Assembly: GCF_008329525.1 (NCBI RefSeq) | Contig: NZ_NPKQ01000001.1 | Span: forward strand, 310,001 to 374,000 | Direction of reading: 5' to 3' | DNA length: 64,000 nucleotides | Source: Tardiphaga sp. P9-11 | Lineage (GTDB): Bacteria; Pseudomonadota; Alphaproteobacteria; Rhizobiales; Xanthobacteraceae | Part shown: in pieces, positions 58,301 to 64,000 of the stretch | Numbering within the stretch: position 1 is the first letter of the stretch | How the letters are laid out: each line of letters opens with the position of its first letter | Position numbers and translations under genes: made by a program | Notes under the pieces: generated by a model | What the model saw: the letters and a program-made list of their open reading frames with translations, nothing else | What the model was told of the DNA's origin: nothing | Databases searched by the model: none

Positions 58301-60004
58301 TCAGAACAGGGTATTGGCGGTCATCGCGAGGTGCTCGACGATCGGCCCCAGCGCGAGTGCCGGGAAGAAGGTGAGACCGCCGATGATCAGGATCACGCCG
58401 ATGACGAGGCCGACGAACAATCCGCCGGTGGTCGGCAAGGTGCCGGCCGAAGCCGGGATCGACTTCTTCGCGGCCAGTGATCCGGCCAGCGCCATGGCTG
58501 GCACGATCATGAAGAAGCGGCCGACGAACATCGAACTCGCCAGTGTAAGGTTGTAAAAGAAGGTGTTGCCGGTGAGCCCGCCGAAAGCCGAGCCGTTATT
58601 GCCGGTTGCCGAGGTGAAAGCGTAGAGCACCTCGGTGAAGCCATGCGGCCCGGCATTGGCCATGGAGGCCACGGCCGAGGGCAGCACCACCGCCACCGCG
58701 GTCCAACCGAGATACATCAGCGGCAACACAAGAATGGCAAGCATCGCCATCTTTACTTCGCGCGCCTCGATCTTCTTGCCGACATATTCCGGTGTGCGAC
58801 CGACCATCAGACCAGCGACGAAGATCGCCAGTACGACGAACAGCAGCATGCCATAGAGACCGGCACCGACGCCGCCAACGATGATCTCGCCGAGCTGCAT
58901 GTTGATCAGCGGGATCATGCCGCCGATCGCGGTGAAGCTGTCATGCATCGCGTTGACCGCGCCGCAGGAAGCCGCCGTGGTGATAACCGCGAACAGGCTG
59001 GAGGCGACGATACCGAAGCGCAGCTCCTTACCTTCCATATTGCCACCGGTCAGGCCAAGCGCGTTGAGGCCTGTGGTGCCGGATGCTTCGGCGCCATAGG
59101 TGATCGCGACGCCGGTAATGAATAGCACGCCCATTACGGCCAGGATCGCCCAACCCTGTCTGGGGTTGCCGACCATGCGGCCGAACACATTGGTCATCGC
59201 TGCACCCAGCGCGAAGATCGAGATCATCTGGATAAAGTTCGACAGTGCAGTCGGGTTCTCAAAGGGATGCGCCGCATTGGCGTTGAAGAAGCCGCCGCCA
59301 TTGGTGCCGAGCATCTTGATGGCAACTTGCGATGCCACCGGGCCGACGGCGATGGTCTGCTTCGCACCTTCCAGCGTCGTGGCATCGACATAGGCGCCGA
59401 GCGTCTGAGGCATACCCTGCGAAACGAGGAACAGCGCATACACGATGCAGATCGGCAGCAGCACATAGAGCGTGCAACGGGTGATATCGACCCAGAAATT
59501 ACCGATGGTGCGCATCGACGACCGCGCAAAGCCACGGATTAGCGCCACGGCCAGCGCGATGCCGGCGGCAGCCGACAGGAAGTTGTGTACCGTCAGACCC
59601 AGCATCTGGGTCAGATACGACATGGTGCTTTCGCCGCCGTAGTTCTGCCAGTTGGTGTTGGTGATGAAAGAGACCGCGGTGTTGAAGGAGAGATCTTCGG
59701 CGACCGCGGATTGCCCCGCAGGATTGAACGGCAGCACGGCCTGCAGCCGCATGATCGCGTACAGGCTGAGGAAGCCGACCACATGAAACAGCAGCATGGC
59801 AACCGTATAGGTCAGCCAGTGCTGCTCGCGTTTCTCGTCAACGCCACCGACCCAGTACAGCCCGGCTTCGACCGGCCGCAGAATCGGAGAGAGGAACGTA
59901 CGCTCGCCGTTGAAGACTGATGTCATGTAGCCGCCGAGCGGCTTCACCAGCGCGAGAACCACCGCGCAGTACAAAGCGATTTGAATCCAGCCAATTGTTG
60001 TCAT
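58301..60004 (-). CDS. kdpA: KdpA, potassium-binding subunit
   Basis: 567 residues, about ten membrane helices and four filter loops, including [24 protein letters not shown] and [11 protein letters not shown]. It belongs to the SKT potassium transporter superfamily. The kdpF gene is 26 nt upstream. Confidence 0.97.
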   Translation of the reverse strand: MTTIGWIQIALYCAVVLALVKPLGGYMTSVFNGERTFLSPILRPVEAGLYWVGGVDEKREQHWLTYTVAMLLFHVVGFLSLYAIMRLQAVLPFNPAGQSAVAEDLSFNTAVSFITNTNWQNYGGESTMSYLTQMLGLTVHNFLSAAAGIALAVALIRGFARSSMRTIGNFWVDITRCTLYVLLPICIVYALFLVSQGMPQTLGAYVDATTLEGAKQTIAVGPVASQVAIKMLGTNGGGFFNANAAHPFENPTALSNFIQMISIFALGAAMTNVFGRMVGNPRQGWAILAVMGVLFITGVAITYGAEASGTTGLNALGLTGGNMEGKELRFGIVASSLFAVITTAASCGAVNAMHDSFTAIGGMIPLINMQLGEIIVGGVGAGLYGMLLFVVLAIFVAGLMVGRTPEYVGKKIEAREVKMAMLAILVLPLMYLGWTAVAVVLPSAVASMANAGPHGFTEVLYAFTSATGNNGSAFGGLTGNTFFYNLTLASSMFVGRFFMIVPAMALAGSLAAKKSIPASAGTLPTTGGLFVGLVIGVILIIGGLTFFPALALGPIVEHLAMTANTLF

Positions 60005-60030
60005 GTCAGTGGACCTTTTGGAGTGCGCGC

Positions 60031-60120
60031 TCAGAACCGCTCGGGCCGCAGCAGCGCGTAAGTAAGATAGATCAGCAATGCCGCGGACACGAAGCCGGCG
60101 AGCGTGTAATCGAAAATCAT
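60031..60120 (-). CDS. kdpF: KdpF, small stabilising subunit
   Basis: 29 residues: [20 protein letters not shown] then YALLRPERF. One membrane helix and the typical LRPERF end of KdpF. It stabilises KdpABC. Too short to be called from length alone, but position and end motif are decisive. Confidence 0.93.
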   Translation of the reverse strand: MIFDYTLAGFVSAALLIYLTYALLRPERF

Positions 60121-60130
60121 GATGCGCTCC

Positions 60131-60214
60131 TCACAGCCGCTCGCAGGCATAGGCGTAGCCCAGGGTGAGAATGAAAAAGCCTAGCCCGAGGGCCAGCATG
60201 ACGACGTCCAGCAT
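60131..60214 (-). CDS. 27-residue membrane ORF upstream of kdpF
   Basis: MLDVVMLALGLGFFILTLGY then AYACERL. AGGAG is 6 nt upstream and the stop is 10 nt before the kdpF start, so it is probably the first gene of the kdp transcript. Similar tiny proteins with a C/ER-L end occur before kdpF in alphaproteobacteria; function unknown. Confidence 0.72.
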   Translation of the reverse strand: MLDVVMLALGLGFFILTLGYAYACERL

Positions 60215-60326
60215 GGAATGCTCCTGATGCAGTGACTGCAGCGGCGCAGAGCAAATGGCTCTCGCGCCCGATGCACAATCAGGTGCCATTCAGGACGTAG
60301 GTTTTCGAGATGGGGCCAGCAGCGAA

Positions 60327-60345
60327 CTTATAGGAATCTCATAAG
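60327..60345. promoter_or_regulatory. Candidate KdpE operator
   Basis: CTTAT (60327-60331) and ATAAG (60341-60345) form an inverted repeat with a 9-nt spacer, AT-rich in a GC-rich context, about 110 nt before the first kdp ORF. Its position fits a KdpE target, but the site is not proven. Confidence 0.35.
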
Positions 60346-60499
60346 GTGCGGCGGAGCGCATTCGCGTGCGCCGCTAGTCCTCGGGCGCTTATGCAGCCTT
60401 TATACCTTCGTGCCCGAAGCTGCCTCGTATTCAAATGACGGACTACGGATATTGCATGATGCGGTCTTCCGAAGATCGCGCTGTTCATGGAGACCCGTC

Positions 60500-60958
60500 A
60501 TGTCGTTCATCTCGATTCAGCGAACGCCCCTTTCCGATGCGTCATCCGAAACGGCTCCGCTTGACGCTACGAGTTTCACCGCGATCTGCCTCGCCACCTG
60601 CAAGCACCTGCCGGCAATGCGCCGCACAGCGGAGGCCCAGCGCCTCGATCGCATGGTCGCTGCTGGCGCCTGGACCGACGCCGTCCTTGCCCTGATCGCC
60701 ATCGAGCTGCCGCGGTGGCAGCTGCGCCGCCTCGCTTACGATGAAGGCGAGTGGCATTGCATGCTGTCCGATCATCGCGAAATGCCTGACTGGCTCGATG
60801 ATGCCGTTGAGGCGCATCATCCGGACATGGCGCGGGCACTTCTGGACGCATTTCGCGCTGTTGTTGACCGTGGAGACACGCCGCATCTGACGCAGGTGCC
60901 TATGTACTCAATCCCACCTGTCAATTCCGAGCCGATGCTGTGTGAGAATTACTGTTGA
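60500..60958 (+). CDS. Conserved hypothetical protein
   Basis: 152 residues from ATG at 60500 (GGAG 7 nt upstream). No signal peptide; contains ALIAIELPRWQLRRLAYDEGEWHCMLSDHREMPDWLDD and a helical C-terminal half. Similar short proteins appear widely in Bradyrhizobium-type genomes but I know no function. It lies between the divergent kdp promoter and dgoK. Confidence 0.7.
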   Translation: MSFISIQRTPLSDASSETAPLDATSFTAICLATCKHLPAMRRTAEAQRLDRMVAAGAWTDAVLALIAIELPRWQLRRLAYDEGEWHCMLSDHREMPDWLDDAVEAHHPDMARALLDAFRAVVDRGDTPHLTQVPMYSIPPVNSEPMLCENYC

Positions 60959-61072
60959 GCGAAGAGGGTCGGTGCGAAATGCTGTAACTCGACCGCCGCA
61001 AACAGCCTTCCAAGAGTGAGACTTTCGGCTATGCTCGGCACAAATTCGTGCCATGACAAGCCAGAGCAAAAC

Positions 61073-61996
61073 GTGACAGCAGACAAACCGGCTTTCGTCG
61101 CGGTCGATTGGGGTACCAGCAGCTTCCGCGGCTGGTTGATGGCCGCCGACGGCAGCGCGCTTGCGGAGACCCGCGGGCCTGAAGGCATGTTGCATTGCGC
61201 GGCTGCCGGCTTCGCTCCGGTGCTCGCTGACCATCTTGCCAAACTTGGTGGAATGCAGAACCTGCCCGTGTTGATCTGTGGCATGGCCGGCGCACGGCAG
61301 GGCTGGATCGAGGCGCCCTATCTGCACACACCGACACGGCTCGACGCCTTGCACGACGGTGCGAAGCGTGTCGATACACAAGGCGACGTGCGTATCCTGC
61401 CAGGCATCGCCCAAGCCGACGCCGCGGCGCCCGACGTCATGCGCGGCGAGGAGACGCAACTGCTCGGCGTGACTGAACCCGGCTTCACCGGTCTGGTCTG
61501 CATTCCCGGCACCCACAGCAAATGGGTCTGGATCGACGCCGGCAGCGTGGTGTCATTCACGACCTATATGACCGGCGAGCTCTTTTCGGTCATTACTCAG
61601 CACAGCATCCTGAAACACGCTGTGGATCACGACGCGCCGTCGCCCGCCGCGAATGACACGTTCCGCGATGGCCTGCAACGCGCACTGGATGCGCCGGCTG
61701 GCTTGACTGCTTCGCTCTTCAGTTTGCGCGCGGCGCAACTGCTCGGCTTCCAGCAACAGGCGGATGGCGCTGCACACCTGTCTGGCCTCCTGATCGGCAC
61801 GGAAATCGCCGATGCCGGATCGCGCTATGGCACGCGGCATCCGGTGCGCCTGATCGGCGCCGGCGCGCTCAAGGATCTCTATGCTGCAGCGCTTGCCGTT
61901 GCCGGCTTCGAGGTCGCCATCGTCGATGCCGAACGCGCGTCGCAACACGGCCTGACCAAAGCCGCAATCCATCTGTGGGGAGCTCAGTTCGCATGA
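61073..61996 (+). CDS. dgoK: 2-dehydro-3-deoxygalactonokinase
   Basis: 307 residues from GTG at 61073 (in-frame ATG at 61031 is an alternative). The sugar-kinase start VAVDWGTSSFRGWLM is at the N-terminus; CIPGTHSKWVWI and TYMTGELFSVITQHSIL are family motifs. It phosphorylates 2-dehydro-3-deoxygalactonate in galactonate breakdown (De Ley-Doudoroff). It overlaps dgoA by 4 nt (ATGA). Confidence 0.92.
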   Translation: MTADKPAFVAVDWGTSSFRGWLMAADGSALAETRGPEGMLHCAAAGFAPVLADHLAKLGGMQNLPVLICGMAGARQGWIEAPYLHTPTRLDALHDGAKRVDTQGDVRILPGIAQADAAAPDVMRGEETQLLGVTEPGFTGLVCIPGTHSKWVWIDAGSVVSFTTYMTGELFSVITQHSILKHAVDHDAPSPAANDTFRDGLQRALDAPAGLTASLFSLRAAQLLGFQQQADGAAHLSGLLIGTEIADAGSRYGTRHPVRLIGAGALKDLYAAALAVAGFEVAIVDAERASQHGLTKAAIHLWGAQFA

Positions 61997-62628
61997 ACCA
62001 GCCGATCCGTTGGCCCACCGTGAAGCGTCCGCTCGTCGCAATCCTGCGCGGCGTGCAGCCCGATGAGGTGGAGGGCATCGTCGAGAGGTTGATCGACACC
62101 GGCTTCGAGATGATTGAAGTGCCGCTGAATTCGCCCGACCCGTTCGATTCCATCGCGCGGATTTGCAAACGCTTTGGCAGCGACACCCTGATCGGCGCCG
62201 GCACCGTGCTCACCACAGACGACTGCACCCGCGTCGCCGATGTCGGCGGGCGTTTGATGGTGAGCCCGAATGTCGATGTCGATGTGCTGGCTATGGCGGC
62301 GAGCCGCGGCATGGTCACGATGCCCGGCGTGTTCTCGCCGACCGAAGCTTTCCTCGCACTGCGCGCGGGCGCTTCCGCACTGAAATTCTTTCCGGCGTCG
62401 ACCCTCGGCCCGTCCGGCATCGCCGCCATTCGCGCGGTTCTGCCCAGGGATGCCGTGATCGGCGCTGTTGGTGGTGTTTCCGACCGGAACTTCGCGGACT
62501 ATATCGCCGCCGGCATACAGGTCTTCGGCCTTGGCAGCAGCCTGTATCGACCGGGAATGAGCGCTATCGAGGTGAAGGCGACCGCGCAGGCATCTGTCGT
62601 GGCTTATGATCAGGCGATGGCCCGCTAG
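61993..62628 (+). CDS. dgoA: 2-dehydro-3-deoxy-6-phosphogalactonate aldolase
   Basis: 211 residues, KDPG-aldolase-like TIM barrel with LVAILRGVQPDE, Glu in EVPLNSP and the Schiff-base lysine in ALKFFPAS. It splits the DgoK product into pyruvate and glyceraldehyde-3-phosphate. It is the last ordinary chromosomal gene before the low-GC island. Confidence 0.93.
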   Translation: MNQPIRWPTVKRPLVAILRGVQPDEVEGIVERLIDTGFEMIEVPLNSPDPFDSIARICKRFGSDTLIGAGTVLTTDDCTRVADVGGRLMVSPNVDVDVLAMAASRGMVTMPGVFSPTEAFLALRAGASALKFFPASTLGPSGIAAIRAVLPRDAVIGAVGGVSDRNFADYIAAGIQVFGLGSSLYRPGMSAIEVKATAQASVVAYDQAMAR

Positions 62629-62735
62629 AAGCAGAGTGCAATGTCTGTTTGCGTTTATCGCGCGCTTCGAGGGGGACGGCAGGGCAAGAACATCTCCGCG
62701 CCCGCACGCATCGACCGCGCGGCCCCAAAACTGTC

Positions 62736-62765
62736 AAATTCACTGAATTTCTCTGAATATCAGAG
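62736..62765. repeat. Two adjacent 15-bp palindromes
   Basis: AAATTC-act-GAATTT (62736-62750) is directly followed by CTCTGA-ata-TCAGAG (62751-62765). Both have 6-bp arms and 3-nt spacers. Being next to the tRNA-end sequence, they could be recombinase or excisionase binding sites. Confidence 0.5.
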
Positions 62766-62779
62766 ACTTAGGAGCACCG

Positions 62780-62798
62780 TGGTGCCCAGGAAAGGATT
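62780..62798 (-). other. Candidate att site: last 19 nt of a tRNA gene
   Basis: On the minus strand it reads AATCCTTTCCTGGGCACCA: end of a T-loop, 5-nt T-stem side, 7-nt acceptor side CCTGGGC, discriminator A and CCA. The implied 5' acceptor GCCCAGG fits alphaproteobacterial tRNA-Leu. Nothing else of the tRNA is present, so this looks like the duplicated core left by island integration. Confidence 0.55.
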
Positions 62799-62984
62799 GC
62801 GCTTGCTAGTGACCAACCTATTGCAAATATTGCAGAATTACAAGGTGCGACGTGTCAATGTTGCACACCAGTGTTACACGATCTGACGACCCGCCGCGCA
62901 TGTTGCGCCGTGCCGAAACTGCGGATGTACTTCGAGTCTATTTGTCGAACACGAACCATCTGCCTATGCGGCACATATCCCATC

Positions 62985-63009
62985 CAGTGCCATCAGATGG
63001 TTGGCACTG
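62985..63009 (+). repeat. 8-bp hairpin
   Basis: CAGTGCCA (62985-62992) and TGGCACTG (63002-63009) with 9-nt loop. No T-run follows. Role unknown; it lies about 115 nt upstream of the retron RNA. Confidence 0.45.
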
Positions 63010-63088
63010 TCTGCCCTCAGCTTCGAGACAGCTCCTCCGACGATCGAAGATTTCCCGCGTTAAATGTCAATAAGCAATCTGAACCACG

Positions 63089-63118
63089 TTGACTACTAAA
63101 GGCGTTGTCGCCTAATTT
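63089..63118 (+). promoter_or_regulatory. Predicted promoter of the retron RNA
   Basis: TTGACT (63089-63094) and TAATTT (63113-63118) with an 18-nt spacer. The expected start, 6-8 nt later, falls at the first base of repeat a1 (63124). Confidence 0.5.
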
Positions 63119-63123
63119 CTCCC

Positions 63124-63289
63124 GGCTTACGTGTAAAGCACTTCCCACTTTAGTGCTTGGTCGGGCGTTTCGCCGGACCTCATTCGATTGTCTACTTTTG
63201 GTGCCCCAACCGATAGTGCCATGCTATCGCCCATGGGGACGCTCCGCTCGATAGCCTGTCACTATCGCTTGGGGCTTCTAGGGTAAGCC
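63124..63289 (+). ncRNA. Predicted retron msr-msd RNA
   Basis: Outer repeats a1 GGCTTAC (63124-63130) and a2 GTAAGCC (63283-63289) are exact inverted complements, as in retron RNAs. Between them: msr-like hairpin 1 (AAGCACT 63136-63142 / AGTGCTT 63152-63158), hairpin 2 (63159-63179: GGTC, mismatch, GGCG closed by TTT) and a long msd-like arm (63203-63216 paired with 63262-63275, 13 of 14 pairs) containing two CGATAG/CTATCG pairs. The order msr hairpins, then one long msd hairpin, then a2, fits type II-A retrons. The effector begins 5 nt after a2. The branch-point G cannot be fixed by eye. Confidence 0.72.
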
Positions 63290-63293
63290 TTCA

Positions 63294-64000
63294 TTGTTCC
63301 TCCCATTTGCACAGGATTTGGACGCCGCAAAGATCCATGTGCAGGCGCCGTCGAACATTGTGTTTTTGTGCGGTGGTCAACGGTCTGATTTATCGGCGCC
63401 AATACCGTTATCTCTTCGGGATGCGTTCCTGAAAATCCTCGATTTCCCGATCTTTCGTGAACGAGAGCTTGTTCAAGCTGAAGACATCACCGGCAAGTAT
63501 GATTTCTTCAGCACGTACGAGGACATTCTAGAGTTTGAGACCGATCTTGCCCAGATAGTAGAGCTGATCATCTTATTTTGTGAGAGCGAGGGCAGCCTTG
63601 CCGAACTCGGTGCATTTGCCGTCATCTCTGAAATAGCAACCCGGCTGTTTGTTGTTGTTCGTGAGAAGCATTGGAATGAGCCATCGTTCATCAAGCTTGG
63701 CCCATTACGTCGCTTGGAGAAGCTTTACGGCCGAAAGTCCATCTTTGTGATCAACGATGGCGAGGTCGGAATGCGAGGCGACTCGTCAGCGTTCGTTAAC
63801 AAGGACACGCTAAAGGCGCTCCTCAACTCGCCGATCTCGATTCGCTTGGACAAGCCGCGCGAGCCATCGACATTCGACGCCAATCGATCCGGTCACGTCA
63901 TCAAGCTAGTCGTCGGCCTCATTCAAGAGTATGGCGCACTGGAGGTTGACGAAATTGAAGAGCTGCTCGGTCTATTGAACGTCCGCAAGCGTGAGGCTGA
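63294..64000 (+). CDS. Retron St85/Eco1-family effector, nucleoside deoxyribosyltransferase-like (3' end outside window)
   Basis: 235 codons are visible from a TTG at 63294 (AGGG 10 nt upstream; frame is open from 63282 and no ATG is present before the core). Matches to the Retron-Eco1 (Ec86) effector recalled from memory: IVFLCGG at 22-28, IILFCESEGSLAELGAFA at 92-109, and PSFIKLGPLRRLEKLYGRKSIF (about 126-147, cited in pieces). The N-terminal fold is a nucleoside 2-deoxyribosyltransferase-like domain with the ES...ELG glutamates. From about residue 195 a helical, winged-helix-like DNA-binding part begins (VIKLVVGLIQEYG). In Eco1 this protein sits between msr-msd and the reverse transcriptase, forms a filament with the RT-msDNA complex and kills infected cells, so the RT gene is expected right after the window. 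Confidence 0.86.
   Translation, partial: MFLPFAQDLDAAKIHVQAPSNIVFLCGGQRSDLSAPIPLSLRDAFLKILDFPIFRERELVQAEDITGKYDFFSTYEDILEFETDLAQIVELIILFCESEGSLAELGAFAVISEIATRLFVVVREKHWNEPSFIKLGPLRRLEKLYGRKSIFVINDGEVGMRGDSSAFVNKDTLKALLNSPISIRLDKPREPSTFDANRSGHVIKLVVGLIQEYGALEVDEIEELLGLLNVRKREA

Larger units (their letters stand above)
62629..63123. other. Non-coding junction between dgoA and the retron (495 nt)
   Basis: Contains two adjacent palindromes (62736-62765), a 19-bp tRNA-end sequence (62780-62798), a hairpin (62985-63009) and the promoter of the retron RNA (63089-63118). Base composition drops visibly to the right of 62.64 kb. Short open frames here have no recognisable domain. Confidence 0.65.

Noticed and set aside
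62641-62886. 81-codon frame just after dgoA
   Set aside because: It runs through the two palindromes and the tRNA-end sequence, has no ribosome site and no recognisable family.
63101-63112. GGCG-ttgt-CGCC hairpin as a terminator before the retron RNA
   Set aside because: It lies between the -35 and -10 boxes and has only 4 bp, so it is more likely incidental.
63473-63694. Minus-strand frame opposite the retron effector
   Set aside because: Serine-rich shadow of the effector coding frame; the plus-strand frame carries clear family motifs.

Overview
The window looks like the chromosome of a high-GC alphaproteobacterium of the Bradyrhizobium/Rhodopseudomonas/Tardiphaga group (Nitrobacteraceae). 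This is inferred from gene order (divL-tsaE/amgK-PilZ-murU-addBA-trxA; folC-accD-trpABF; ihfB-sppA-rpsA-cmk-aroA; lptC-lptA-lptB-rpoN-hpf-ptsN), from an AccD without its zinc ribbon, and from protein wording. No search could be run.

Layout. 1-10.9 kb (+): the end of a DivL-like kinase, a TsaE-AmgK fusion, a PilZ protein, MurU, AddB, AddA and thioredoxin. 10.9-23.5 kb (-): a phosphoesterase, folC-accD, trpA-trpB-trpF, a LapA protein, ihfB, sppA, rpsA, cmk and aroA; a relic of the cmk 3' end and a 58-codon secreted ORF lie between rpsA and cmk. 23.6-33.6 kb: a TIGR02300 protein, tRNA-Ala, a divergent ohrR/ohr pair with a near-perfect operator, a CoA-transferase, a ugpBAEC glycerol-3-phosphate importer, a heat-shock hsp20 with a sigma32-type promoter, a DUF1150 protein and two unknown proteins, one with a duplicated 40-residue unit. 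33.7-40.3 kb (-): ptsN, hpf, rpoN, lptB, lptA, lptC and an RNase D-like nuclease. 40.5 kb (+): a NYN-LOTUS protein.

41.3-52.1 kb is a catabolic cluster: TPP enzyme, TctABC importer, UbiD decarboxylase, TIGR02444 protein, UbiX, cupin, HpaB-type monooxygenase, flavin reductase and a divergent MarR regulator. The same 19-bp operator occurs at both internal promoters, which suggests one aromatic-acid regulon. 52.1-60.2 kb is a complete kdpFABCDE potassium system plus a 27-residue membrane ORF. 60.5-62.6 kb holds an unknown gene and dgoK-dgoA.

After 62.63 kb the sequence changes: it becomes visibly AT-richer, with two palindromes and a 19-bp copy of a tRNA 3' end (candidate att site). A retron follows: a structured msr-msd-like RNA (63124-63289) flanked by inverted repeats, preceded by a promoter, then the start of an effector of the retron St85/Eco1 family (nucleoside deoxyribosyltransferase-like) that runs off the window. 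The reverse transcriptase is expected just beyond the right edge. This anti-phage element at the edge of a tRNA-associated island is the main discovery here.
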